Below are positions 8,555 through 16,341 of a stretch of 64,000 nt of DNA, one piece after another (the first letter of the stretch is position 1; each line of letters starts with the position of its first letter). Origin of the DNA: Microbacteriaceae bacterium PS02343 (GTDB lineage Bacteria > Actinomycetota > Actinomycetes > Actinomycetales > Microbacteriaceae). Below the pieces are notes generated by a model. That model worked only from the letters and a program-made list of their open reading frames with translations, had not been told where the DNA came from and ran no database searches. The stretch lies in contig JASCOA010000003.1 of the NCBI GenBank assembly GCA_029959365.1, positions 1 to 64,000 of the forward strand, in the 5' to 3' direction. The translations under genes were made by a program, and so were the position numbers.

Positions 8555-9541
8555 TCAGGAGCTGTCGCGCTCCACGAGCGTGAAGCGGTGCACCGGCTCG
8601 GTCGCGGCGTCGACGCCGCGGCCGAGCCGCCGCTCGAGCTCGATCGACACCAGGTCGACCATCGCGCCGAAGCCGGTGTCGACCGTCGTCAGAGCAGGGA
8701 AGCTCAGGGCGCTCATCGGCGTGTTGTCGACGCCCACCAGCGAGACCTCCTCCGGCACCCCGACGCCCTCGCGCCGGGCGCCGGCGAGCAGCGCCATCGC
8801 GACATCGTCGTTGTAGCAGGCGATGCCCGCCGGGCCGCCCGCCTCGAGCACCTGCCGCAGCGCCTCCGCGCCGCCCTCGACCGTGAGCGCCACCGAGACC
8901 GCGCCCGGTCGCTCCAGACCGCGGTCGGCGCAGTAGCGCTCGAGCGCGGCGAGTCGATGCGGCCCGTAGGCGTCGATGCGGCTGTCGGAGAGCGAGGCGA
9001 ACCAGAGGCGGCGCGGCCCTCGGCGCAGCAGGGCATCCGCCTGGATCGCGCCGATGCCGCCGTCCTGCGTGAAGCCGCCCTCGCGCAGCGTCGGCACGAT
9101 GATGGCGCCGGTCGCCTCGACCGCCGCCCGCTGCTCGAGCCCCAGCACGCCGAAGTCGACGATCGCCAGCGGCCGCAGCGACTGCACCGCGTCCAGCGTC
9201 GCGTCGATCGTGGCGCTCGCGAAGCGCACCACGACGTTGCCGCCGAAGGTGCTCGAGTGCTCGACGACCCGGTCGACGGCATCCTGCAGGTTGCTGCCGA
9301 AGGTCGTGTTCGGCAGCAGCACGATCACGGTGTCGCTGCGACCGGTGACCAGCGACCGCCCAGCCGAGGAGGGCCGGTAGCGCAGCTGCTCGGCGGCCTC
9401 GAGCACGCGCTGTCGGGTGTCGTCGGGGAAGCGGTCCTGCTTGCCGTTGAGGATGAAGCTGACCGTCGATCGCGACACGCCGGCGAGACGGGCGACATCG
9501 GCGCTCGTGACGGGCCTCCCCGGATCGGGCGCGATGGTCAT
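8555..9541 (-). CDS. LacI-family transcriptional regulator
   Basis: A 328-residue LacI/GalR regulator. The helix-turn-helix is at residues ~13-32 (SADVARLAGVSRSTVSFILN), followed by the hinge RYRPS and a periplasmic-binding-protein-like effector domain. It ends ten bases from the GH2 stop in convergent orientation. The start at 9541 is likely leaderless: GAGAAT at 9548-9553 lies six bases upstream and there is no Shine-Dalgarno sequence. It most likely represses the adjacent symporter/GH2 unit through the palindrome at 4505-4518; the effector would be the transported sugar. Confidence 0.88.
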   Translation of the reverse strand: MTIAPDPGRPVTSADVARLAGVSRSTVSFILNGKQDRFPDDTRQRVLEAAEQLRYRPSSAGRSLVTGRSDTVIVLLPNTTFGSNLQDAVDRVVEHSSTFGGNVVVRFASATIDATLDAVQSLRPLAIVDFGVLGLEQRAAVEATGAIIVPTLREGGFTQDGGIGAIQADALLRRGPRRLWFASLSDSRIDAYGPHRLAALERYCADRGLERPGAVSVALTVEGGAEALRQVLEAGGPAGIACYNDDVAMALLAGARREGVGVPEEVSLVGVDNTPMSALSFPALTTVDTGFGAMVDLVSIELERRLGRGVDAATEPVHRFTLVERDSS

Positions 9542-9653
9542 GCCTGCATTCTCGCGGACGGACCCCGTCCTGCGGAAACGCCCCCGACGCGATCGGCTGC
9601 TCGACGTGCTGCCGGCACCGCTGACACGCTGAGCCCGCCGGCTCGAGACCTCG

Positions 9654-10361
9654 TCATCCCTCCGTCAGCTGCGGGTAGAGCGCCTCGATCGGCCCGGCGA
9701 GGCCGGCCTTGACCTGCGCGCTCAGCGCATCGGCGACCACCTCGAACGCATCGCGCTCGACCGCGTCGTAGACCGCGTTGACGAGGTCGGCGGGCCGCAT
9801 CTTGGGGTCGTCGCTGTGCGCGGCCATCGCCGTGTCGACGTAGCCGACGTGCACCCCCGTCACGAGCACCCCGTGCGGTGCGAGCTCAAGGCGCAGGGAG
9901 TTGGTCGCCGACCAGAGGGCGGCCTTCGAGGCGCTGTAGGGGCCGCCCCACGCCGACCAGCTCGCGACGGAGTGCATGTCGACGAGCACCGCGTCCGTCG
10001 CGGCGATGAGCATCGGCGCGAAGGCGCGGGCGACGGCGACGGGGGCGAAGAAGTTGATCTCCATCGTGCGGCGCAGATCGTCCTCGTCGACCTCGAGCAT
10101 GCTGGCCGTCTGCGGGAGCCCGCCGGCGTTGTTGATCAGCACCGTGACGTCGGGTGCGGCCTCGACCGCGACGGCGATGGAGGCGGCGTCCGTCACATCG
10201 AGCACGAGGGGCACGATCCGCTCGTCGTCCCATGCGCGCGGGGTGCGCGCGGAGGCGTAGACCTTTGCGGCGCCGCGCTCGAGCGCGGCGAGGACGAAGG
10301 CGGTGCCGATGCCCCCGTTCGCTCCGGTGACGAGGACGACGGCGTTGCTGAGATCGGTCAT
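9654..10361 (-). CDS. SDR-family oxidoreductase (paralogue of the SDR at 15547)
   Basis: A 235-residue short-chain dehydrogenase: TGANGGIG cofactor motif at residue ~12, NNAG at ~78, and the catalytic Tyr-x-x-x-Lys in YSASKAALW near 143. It is clearly a paralogue of the gene at 15547-16263; by eye roughly two thirds of positions are identical, including long blocks around the cofactor motif and the YSASK helix. GAGAAAG lies before the ATG at 10361. The upstream SDR (10410-11276) is on the same strand 48 bp away, so both may be transcribed from the TetR-flanked promoter at ~11283. Confidence 0.88.
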   Translation of the reverse strand: MTDLSNAVVLVTGANGGIGTAFVLAALERGAAKVYASARTPRAWDDERIVPLVLDVTDAASIAVAVEAAPDVTVLINNAGGLPQTASMLEVDEDDLRRTMEINFFAPVAVARAFAPMLIAATDAVLVDMHSVASWSAWGGPYSASKAALWSATNSLRLELAPHGVLVTGVHVGYVDTAMAAHSDDPKMRPADLVNAVYDAVERDAFEVVADALSAQVKAGLAGPIEALYPQLTEG

Positions 10362-10409
10362 GTGCTGCGGCTTTCTCGAGGGGGATGGAGGGTCAGGGGG
10401 CGCGGAGCG

Positions 10410-11276
10410 TCAGCGGGTCTTGGGGAAGAGCGGGCGCAGCGCCGAGGCGAGGACCCGATCCAGCGCGCGGTCGGGCAGGATGCGGCTCAGTCGCGTGAGC
10501 AGCGCCGCGTCGCGGCCGATCGTGTAGCGGATCCTCGGGCGGCGGGTCGTGGTGGCGCCGGCGATGATCTCGGCGGCTCGGGCAGCGTCGACGCCGTCGC
10601 GGAGGAAGCCGTCGGACTGCGCGAGGATCGCGTGCATCAGGCCGCCGTGGCGCTGCTGCTGCTCCGGGGTCATCTCGTCGATGAGGCGGCGAGCGGTCAC
10701 TCCGCCGCGGCCGACCATCTCGGTGCGCACGGCGCCCGGCTCGATGATGACGACCTCGACGCCGTGGGGCGCCATCTCGCGCCGCAGCGCGTCGAAGACC
10801 GCCTCGATCGCGAACTTGGAACCGGAGTACGCGCCGTAGGTCGGCTGCGCCACCCGTCCGACCAGCGAGCTGATCGTGACGACGCGCCCTCGGCTGCGCA
10901 GCAGCGCGGGCAGCAGCGCCTGCGTGACCTCGATGTGACCGAAGACGTTCACGTCGAACTGCCGGCGCCATTCGGCCATCGGCAGCACCTCGACGGGTGC
11001 GTTCACCACGATGCCGGCGTTGTTGACCAGGGCGCGGAGGGGGCGTCCGTCCGCCTCGATGAGCGCCGCGAGCTCCGCGATCTGCTCGGGTCGGGTGATG
11101 TCGAGGATGACGGGGGTGATGCCGTCGGCGGCGATGGCGTCGCCGTCGACCGCACGGCGGACCCCGGCGAGCACCTGGAAGCCGCGGGCGGCGAGGGCGC
11201 GGGCGGTCGCGGCCCCCATGCCGGTCGAGGCGCCGGTCACGACGATGAGCGAATTCCTTCGAGTTGACGTTGTCAT
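10410..11276 (-). CDS. SDR-family oxidoreductase
   Basis: A 288-residue classical SDR with TGASTGMG near residue 15, NNAG near 89 and YSGSKFAIE near 149, thus an active NAD(P)-dependent dehydrogenase by motif. The C-terminus is longer than in its neighbour. Its ATG at 11276 lies within one arm of the operator-like inverted repeat 11262-11312, and TACGTT (minus strand, 11288-11283) sits six bases before the ATG with a TTGACA 16 bp further up, so the transcript is probably leaderless and repressed by the divergently encoded TetR protein. The substrate is unknown. Confidence 0.87.
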   Translation of the reverse strand: MTTSTRRNSLIVVTGASTGMGAATARALAARGFQVLAGVRRAVDGDAIAADGITPVILDITRPEQIAELAALIEADGRPLRALVNNAGIVVNAPVEVLPMAEWRRQFDVNVFGHIEVTQALLPALLRSRGRVVTISSLVGRVAQPTYGAYSGSKFAIEAVFDALRREMAPHGVEVVIIEPGAVRTEMVGRGGVTARRLIDEMTPEQQQRHGGLMHAILAQSDGFLRDGVDAARAAEIIAGATTTRRPRIRYTIGRDAALLTRLSRILPDRALDRVLASALRPLFPKTR

Positions 11277-11312
11277 CTCAGAAACGTAGCACTCCAGATG
11301 ACAATGTCAACT
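11262..11312. promoter_or_regulatory. Divergent SDR/TetR control region with paired operator
   Basis: Two 16-bp arms, AGTTGACGTTGTCATC (11262-11277) and GATGACAATGTCAACT (11297-11312), form an inverted repeat with one mismatch. Each arm holds its own small palindrome of the form TGACAnTGTCA, a common TetR-site layout. The left arm covers the start codon of the SDR gene; the right arm lies just before the TAGGAT (11314-11319) that precedes the TetR start by six bases. Binding of the adjacent TetR protein would shut both promoters. Confidence 0.7.
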
Positions 11313-11325
11313 GTAGGATCGGAGA

Positions 11326-11904
11326 ATGGTCAGCCGACGAGATTCCGCCGCAGCCACCCGCCGCGCCCTGCTCGACGCCGCACGGCAGCTGCTCGACGAG
11401 GGCGGCCCGCAGCGGGTCACGCTGCGCGAGGTCGGAGCCCGGGCGGAGCTCTCGCGCGGCGCGCCCTACCGGCACTTCGCCGACAAGGAGAGCCTGCTCG
11501 CCGCAGTCGGCGCCGAGAGCTGGGAGCGGATCGCGGATGCCCTCGCCCTGCTCCAGCCGACGAGCTCCAGGAAGCCGGCGGCGCTGCTGCTCGAGGCGCT
11601 CGACGCCCTCATGACCGTCGCGCGGGTCGAGCCGGAGGTCTACCGCATGATGTTCACGATGCCGACCCGGGAACCCGAGCCGTCCATCCGCGCAGCCGCC
11701 CGCGCGCAGGGCGAGTTCCTGCGGATCGTCGGGAGCCTCGTCGGCCCGGAGCGCGCGCACCTCTACGGGGCGATGCTGCTGACGAGCGCGCACGGCGTGG
11801 CCAGCATGGACGCGAGCGGCCACCTCTCCCCGCAGATGTGGCAGACGACCCCGCAGGCCGTCGTCTCGGCGCTGGTCGACCTGCTCGCCGAGCGGGCCGA
11901 CTGA
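11326..11904 (+). CDS. TetR-family transcriptional regulator
   Basis: A 192-residue TetR regulator. The DNA-binding domain is at residues ~7-53, with RRALLDAARQLLDEGG, the turn LREVGARAELSRGAPYRHFADKE and a C-terminal ligand domain containing the TetR_C pattern typical of the WHG-domain group. The ATG at 11326 is probably leaderless. It is transcribed away from the two SDR genes and most likely controls them and itself through the paired operator at 11262-11312. Its last 142 bp overlap the opposite-strand TetR gene. Confidence 0.87.
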   Translation: MVSRRDSAAATRRALLDAARQLLDEGGPQRVTLREVGARAELSRGAPYRHFADKESLLAAVGAESWERIADALALLQPTSSRKPAALLLEALDALMTVARVEPEVYRMMFTMPTREPEPSIRAAARAQGEFLRIVGSLVGPERAHLYGAMLLTSAHGVASMDASGHLSPQMWQTTPQAVVSALVDLLAERAD

Positions 11905-12554
11905 GCCGACCCGATCGCCGGATGGGGCGCTCGCGCTGCGGAGAGGCGGAGCGCCAGGGCGACGGCGATCTGCCGCCGGACGTCCTCCAGCACCTCGTCG
12001 CCGCTCCGATGCAGGAAGAGCGTCGCCGTCGCGCCGACATGGACGACCGACGTCACCACCCGGGCGAGCACCGATGCCTCCGCGCCGTCGGCGGTCCCTG
12101 CGAGCGCGGCGGCCAGGCCGTCCTCCAGCCGCGCGGAGAGGGCGAGGCCCTCCCGGCGATTCGGCTCGTCCGGATCGCCGAAGACCAGCTCGTGCAGGTA
12201 GGTGCGCCCGTTCTCGGGCTGCTCTCGGATGCACCGCACCACCGGCGAGATCACCGCCATCAGCCGATCCACCCCATCGGCGTCGGCGCGCTCGGCGACC
12301 TCCAGCCGAGCGAGACCCTCATCGATCGCCGTGGCGAACTTGTCGTTCTGCACCATGATCAGCAGCTCCGCCTTGGTCGCGGCGTAGCGGAAGAGCGTGC
12401 CGATCGCGACGTCGGCTCGATCGGCGATCTGCTGCGTGGTGACGCCGTTCACGCCGCGCTCGGCGAACAGGGCTCGCGCAGCGCCGGTGATGCGCTGGCG
12501 CTTGTCCTCCTTCGCCCGGGCACGTCGCCCGCCCTGGCCCGCTGCGGAATCCAT
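11763..12554 (-). CDS. TetR-family regulator with read-through C-terminus
   Basis: A 263-residue TetR protein: RQRITGAARALFAERGVNG and the HTH VTTQQIADRADVAIGTLFRY in the first ~60 residues. The start at 12554 is preferred over 12572 because GGGAGG precedes it by five bases. It is paralogous to the TetR gene at 17567, which ends right after the homologous RRQIxxxLxL segment, whereas this one continues for ~50 Ser/Ala/Cys-rich residues with no likeness to the family, reading antisense through the end of the neighbouring TetR gene. The natural stop may have been lost. It probably controls the hydrolase at 12672 from the palindrome at 12576-12593. Confidence 0.8.
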   Translation of the reverse strand: MDSAAGQGGRRARAKEDKRQRITGAARALFAERGVNGVTTQQIADRADVAIGTLFRYAATKAELLIMVQNDKFATAIDEGLARLEVAERADADGVDRLMAVISPVVRCIREQPENGRTYLHELVFGDPDEPNRREGLALSARLEDGLAAALAGTADGAEASVLARVVTSVVHVGATATLFLHRSGDEVLEDVRRQIAVALALRLSAARAPHPAIGSAQSARSASRSTSAETTACGVVCHICGERWPLASMLATPCALVSSIAP

Positions 12555-12565
12555 CGCGGCCTCCC

Positions 12566-12594
12566 TTGACATTTTTACTGAGTCGGCTCAGTAT
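12566..12594 (+). promoter_or_regulatory. Promoter of the hydrolase with TetR-type operator in its spacer
   Basis: TTGACA at 12566-12571 and CAGTAT at 12589-12594 are 17 bp apart. The palindrome TACTGAGTCGGCTCAGTA (12576-12593, arms of seven with a 4-bp centre) fills nearly the whole spacer and the -10 box. It also lies directly upstream of the divergent TetR gene, so that regulator is the likely ligand. Confidence 0.72.
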
Positions 12595-12671
12595 TGAGCT
12601 TACTCGGCCAAGCGTGAATGCGAAAGGCCGTCCACCCGCGACCGACGTGCCGCGGAATCGAGGAGCCGACG

Positions 12672-13526
12672 ATGCGAGAACCCGACGCGAAGCCGTTCGC
12701 GGATGCAGTGACGCGCACCGTCACCGTCGGCGAGGCCGCCCTCGTCTACCGCGAGCTCGGCCTGGCACGCGACTCGGCGCCGCCACTGGTGGCGCTCACG
12801 CACCTCGGTGCGAACCTCGACAGCTGGGACCCGGAGGTCGTCGACCCGCTCGCCGAGGATCGACGCGTGATCCTGCTCGGCTACCGCGGCGTGGGCGGCT
12901 CCTCCGGCGCGGTGCGGCGCACGTTCGACGAGATGGCGGACGACGCGATCGAGGCCATCCGCACGCTCGGCCACGACCGGGTCGACCTGCTCGGGCTCTC
13001 GATGGGCGGCATGGTCGCCCAGGCGATCATCGCCCGGGCCCCCGAGCTCGTCGACCGGGCGATCCTCGCGAGCTCCGGCCCGCAGGGCGGCTCCGGCCTG
13101 ACCGAGATGACCGGCATCATGATCCGCTCGATCCTGCGCGGTCTCGCCACCGCCACGCCCCCGACGACGCTGCTCTTCTTCACCCGCAGCCCCAGCGGCA
13201 GGGCTGCCGCGAGCGCCTACCAGGCCCGACTGCGCCGCCGCGGCACCGAGCGCGACCGACCCGTCGCCCTCGCCGTGCTCCGCGCCCAGCTGAGCGCGGT
13301 GCGCCGGTGGGGGCGTGAGCAGCCGCAGGGCCCGTCGGGCTTCTCCGGCCCCGTGCGGATCGTCCACGGCGACAGCGACCGGATGGTCCCGGTCGCCAAC
13401 GCCGACTCCCTCCTGGCGCGGTTCCCGCAGGCCACCGCGCGGATCTTCCCGGATGCCGGCCACGGCGTCGTCTCCCAGCACCGCCGCGAGGTCGTGGACC
13501 TCGCCCGCGACTTCCTCCGCCGCTGA
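12672..13526 (+). CDS. Alpha/beta hydrolase
   Basis: A 284-residue alpha/beta hydrolase. It shows ALTHLGANLDSWDP (oxyanion region), the nucleophile elbow GLSMGGM near residue 117, the acid in VHGDSDRMVPV and the catalytic His in DAGHGVV. The ATG at 12672 follows GAGGAG. It is a paralogue of the hydrolase at 14604; both have the same HLxAxLDxWDP opening and GVGxSSG loop. Context (quinone-oxidoreductase-like enzyme, SDRs, old yellow enzyme, TetR proteins) suggests breakdown or detoxification of an ester or lactone, but the substrate is not known. Confidence 0.85.
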   Translation: MREPDAKPFADAVTRTVTVGEAALVYRELGLARDSAPPLVALTHLGANLDSWDPEVVDPLAEDRRVILLGYRGVGGSSGAVRRTFDEMADDAIEAIRTLGHDRVDLLGLSMGGMVAQAIIARAPELVDRAILASSGPQGGSGLTEMTGIMIRSILRGLATATPPTTLLFFTRSPSGRAAASAYQARLRRRGTERDRPVALAVLRAQLSAVRRWGREQPQGPSGFSGPVRIVHGDSDRMVPVANADSLLARFPQATARIFPDAGHGVVSQHRREVVDLARDFLRR

Positions 13527-13576
13527 CCACGGCCCACGCATCGATCATCCGCACAGCAGCCACAAGGAGAACCACC

Positions 13577-14572
13577 ATGCGCGCATTCGTCCTCGACCAG
13601 TACGGCAAGCCCCTGCGCTCCGCTGACGTCCCCGAGCCCTCCGTCGGCGACCGCGACATCCTCGTGAGCGTCGAGGCCGCGGGCCTCAATCAGCTCGACG
13701 AGAAGATCCGCCTCGGCGAGTTCAACGCGATCCTGCCGTACAAGACGCCCATCACCCTCGGCCACGACGTCGCCGGCACCGTCATCCGCGTCGGTGCCGC
13801 GGTGCGCGGCTTCAAGCCCGGCGATGCCGTCTACGCGAGGCCGCGCGACCACCGCATCGGCACCTTCGCCGAGCGCATCGCCGTCGACGAGGCCGATGCC
13901 GCCCACGCGCCCACGACGATCAGCACCGTCGAGGCCGCGTCCCTTCCGCTGGTCGCGCTGACCGCGTGGCAGGCCCTGGTCGAGATCGGCGGCGTGCAGG
14001 CCGGCCAGAAGGTGCTCATCCACGCGGGATCGGGCGGCGTCGGCACCATCGCCATCCAGCTCGCGAAGCACCTGGGCGCGCACGTGGCGACCACCGCCTC
14101 CGCCGCCAACGCCGACTTCGTGCGCGAGCTCGGCGCCGACGAGGTCATCGACTACCGCGCTCAGGACTTCGAGGCGCAGCTCTCGGGCTTCGACCTCGTG
14201 CTCGACAGCCTCGGCGGCGAGAACCTCGCCAAGTCGCTGCGAGTGCTGCGCCGCGGCGGCATGGCGATCGGCATCTCCGGCCCGCCCACTCCCGCGTTCG
14301 CCCGCCGGATCGGGCTCAACCCCGTACTGCGTCTCGCGATCACCGCGCTGAGCAGCAAGGTCCGGCGCCAGGCGAAGCGGCTCGGCGTCGACTACCGGTT
14401 CCTCTTCATGCAGGCCAGCGGCGATCAGCTCGCCCGGATCGCCGAGCTCGTCGACACCGGCGCCATCCGACCGATCGTGGGCGCGACCTTCCCGTTCGAG
14501 GAGACCCCCGAGGCGCTCTCCGCGCTCGGCTCGAGCCGCTTCCGCGGCAAGGCCGTCATCACCCACGCCTGA
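13577..14572 (+). CDS. NADP-dependent quinone-oxidoreductase-like enzyme (MDR, zinc-independent)
   Basis: A 331-residue medium-chain reductase. The GroES-like part shows AAGLNQLDEKIRLG and GHDVAGTVIRVG; the Rossmann part has HAGSGGVGTIAIQLAKHLGA near residue 150 and lacks the Zn ligands, as in QOR/zeta-crystallin types. It would use NADPH to reduce quinones or activated double bonds. AAGGAG lies eight bases before the ATG at 13577. It sits between two paralogous alpha/beta hydrolases on the same strand with short gaps (50 and 31 bp), so the three form a likely operon. Confidence 0.88.
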   Translation: MRAFVLDQYGKPLRSADVPEPSVGDRDILVSVEAAGLNQLDEKIRLGEFNAILPYKTPITLGHDVAGTVIRVGAAVRGFKPGDAVYARPRDHRIGTFAERIAVDEADAAHAPTTISTVEAASLPLVALTAWQALVEIGGVQAGQKVLIHAGSGGVGTIAIQLAKHLGAHVATTASAANADFVRELGADEVIDYRAQDFEAQLSGFDLVLDSLGGENLAKSLRVLRRGGMAIGISGPPTPAFARRIGLNPVLRLAITALSSKVRRQAKRLGVDYRFLFMQASGDQLARIAELVDTGAIRPIVGATFPFEETPEALSALGSSRFRGKAVITHA

Positions 14573-14603
14573 CCCTCACCCCGAATCGTAGAGAGCGGAC
14601 ATC

Positions 14604-15455
14604 ATGAGCAGCGAACCCGTCATCACCTCGCACGCGGAAGCACCCGCGAAGACGATCCGCGCCGGAGGGATCACCTTCGCCTACCGCGAGCTCGGCCCAC
14701 AGGGCGGCATCCCCGTCGTGTTCTTCGTGCACCTCGCCGCCACCCTCGACAACTGGGATCCCCGCATCGTCGACGCCATCGCGGCGACCCGGCACGTGAT
14801 CACCTTCGACCAGCAGGGCGTCGGCGCGTCCTCCGGCACCGTCCCCCGCACGATCGAGGAGGCCGCCGACGACGCCTACGCCTTCATCCGAGCCCTCGGC
14901 CACGACACCATCGACGTCTTCTCGTTCTCGATGGGCGGCATGATCGCCCAGGACCTGGTCGTCGAGCACCCCGAGCTGGTGCGCAAGCTCGTGCTCACCG
15001 GCACCGGCCCGCGCGGCGGCAAGGACATGGACAAGGTCGTCGGCACCACTTACTGGGACATCCTCCGCTCGGTCATCGCCCGCACCGACCCGAAGGAGTT
15101 CCTCTTCTTCAACCGCGACGCCGCCGGCAAGAAGGCCGCCAAGGCGTTCCTGGCGCGCCTGCAGGAGCGCACCGTCGACCGCGATGCGGCCATCGGCACC
15201 AAGGCGTTCAGCACCCAGCTGCAGGCCATCCGCCGCTTCGGGCGCTCCGCGCCCTCAGACCTGTCGAAGCTCACGCAGCCGACCCTGATCGCCAACGGCG
15301 ACAACGACCGCATGGTGCCCTCCGTGCTCTCCGAGGACCTGCACCGGCGCATCGAGGGCTCCGAGCTGATCATCTACCCGAACTCCGGCCACGGCGGCAT
15401 CTTCCAGTACTGGCAGGAGTTCGCCCCCGTCGCGGCGAAGTTCCTCAGCGCCTGA
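14604..15455 (+). CDS. Alpha/beta hydrolase (paralogue of 12672)
   Basis: A 283-residue alpha/beta hydrolase with VFFVHLAATLDNWDP, the elbow FSFSMGGMIAQ near residue 115, ANGDNDRMVP for the acid and NSGHGGIF for the histidine. The loops and lengths match the hydrolase at 12672, so the pair arose by duplication. GAGAGCGG precedes the ATG at 14604. It closes the plus-strand operon and is followed by two strong hairpins. Confidence 0.85.
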   Translation: MSSEPVITSHAEAPAKTIRAGGITFAYRELGPQGGIPVVFFVHLAATLDNWDPRIVDAIAATRHVITFDQQGVGASSGTVPRTIEEAADDAYAFIRALGHDTIDVFSFSMGGMIAQDLVVEHPELVRKLVLTGTGPRGGKDMDKVVGTTYWDILRSVIARTDPKEFLFFNRDAAGKKAAKAFLARLQERTVDRDAAIGTKAFSTQLQAIRRFGRSAPSDLSKLTQPTLIANGDNDRMVPSVLSEDLHRRIEGSELIIYPNSGHGGIFQYWQEFAPVAAKFLSA

Positions 15456-15470
15456 CCCTTCTCGGACCGA

Positions 15471-15533
15471 TGCCCGCGCCCCGAGCGGGCAGGGGCCGAT
15501 GCCGCGGTCGGTGGGATCGTGCCGACCGCGGCA
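15471..15533. terminator. Tandem hairpins between convergent hydrolase and SDR
   Basis: A first hairpin pairs TGCCCGC (15471-15477) with GCGGGCA (15485-15491). A second one pairs TGCCGCGGTCGG (15500-15511) with CCGACCGCGGCA (15522-15533), a perfect 12-bp stem with a 10-nt loop. They lie in the 91-bp gap between two convergent genes and can serve both directions; no T-run follows, as is usual in such GC-rich genomes. Confidence 0.7.
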
Positions 15534-15546
15534 CCGGCGGTCCGGT

Positions 15547-16263
15547 TCAGCCGGCGGTGCGCTGCAGCTGCGGGTAGACGGCCTCGAGCGGCGCGCTGAG
15601 GGCGGCCTTCAGCTGCACCGACGTCTCGTCGGCCAGCACCTCGTACTCGCCGGCCTCGGTGGCGTCGAGCACCTTCGCGACCAGCACGGCGGGGTCGAGC
15701 TTCGGCTCGGTCGCGTGCGCGGCCATGGCGGTGTCGACGTAGCCCACGTGCACGCCGACGACGTGCACGCCCGCCGGAGCGAGCTCGAGGCGGAGCGAGT
15801 TCGTCGCCGACCACAGCGCCGCCTTGCTCGCGCTGTAGACGCCCGCGAGGGCGAACCAGCTCAGGGCGGAGTGGATGTCGATGATCGTCGAGCCGGGGGT
15901 GTTGGCGGAGAGCACCGGGGCGAAGGCCCGGGCGAGCAGCACGGGGCCGAAGAAGTTGATCTCCATGTTGGCGCGCAGGTCGGCCTCGCTCACCTCGAGC
16001 AGGCTGGCCGTGGGCGGGTTGGCGCCGGCGTTGTTGATCAGCACGGTGACGTCGGACGCGGCCTCGACGGCCGCCGCGATCGAGGCTGCGTCGGTCACGT
16101 CGAGCGTGAGCGGCACGATGCGCTCGTCGTCCCAGGCACGGGGGTTGCGAGCGCTCGCGTACACCTTGGCGGCGCCGCGGGCGAGGGCTTCGCGCACGAA
16201 GTGCGTGCCGATGCCGCCGTTCGCGCCGGTGACGAGCACGACGGCTCCGGTCAGTGAGGGCAT
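15547..16263 (-). CDS. SDR-family oxidoreductase (paralogue of 9654)
   Basis: A 238-residue SDR with TGANGGIG, NNAG and YSASKAALW motifs at the same positions as in the gene at 9654, and the same unusual block PRAWDDERIVPL. The active-site Ser is in DIHSALSW. It is on the same strand as and just after the old-yellow-enzyme gene (gap 78 bp), so they are probably co-transcribed. An NAD(P)-dependent carbonyl reductase is likely; substrate unknown. Confidence 0.88.
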   Translation of the reverse strand: MPSLTGAVVLVTGANGGIGTHFVREALARGAAKVYASARNPRAWDDERIVPLTLDVTDAASIAAAVEAASDVTVLINNAGANPPTASLLEVSEADLRANMEINFFGPVLLARAFAPVLSANTPGSTIIDIHSALSWFALAGVYSASKAALWSATNSLRLELAPAGVHVVGVHVGYVDTAMAAHATEPKLDPAVLVAKVLDATEAGEYEVLADETSVQLKAALSAPLEAVYPQLQRTAG

Positions 16264-16341
16264 GGGGTTCCTGCTTTCGTGGGTCGTTCGAAATGGGAGC
16301 GGCGGGCCGGCCGCAGGCAGCGGGCGGCCCGCCGGCGCGCG

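Noticed and set aside
12618-12671. Longer N-terminus for the hydrolase at 12672
   Set aside because: The upstream ATG lies just after the promoter and has no ribosome binding site, whereas the ATG at 12672 follows GAGGAG and matches the paralogue's length.
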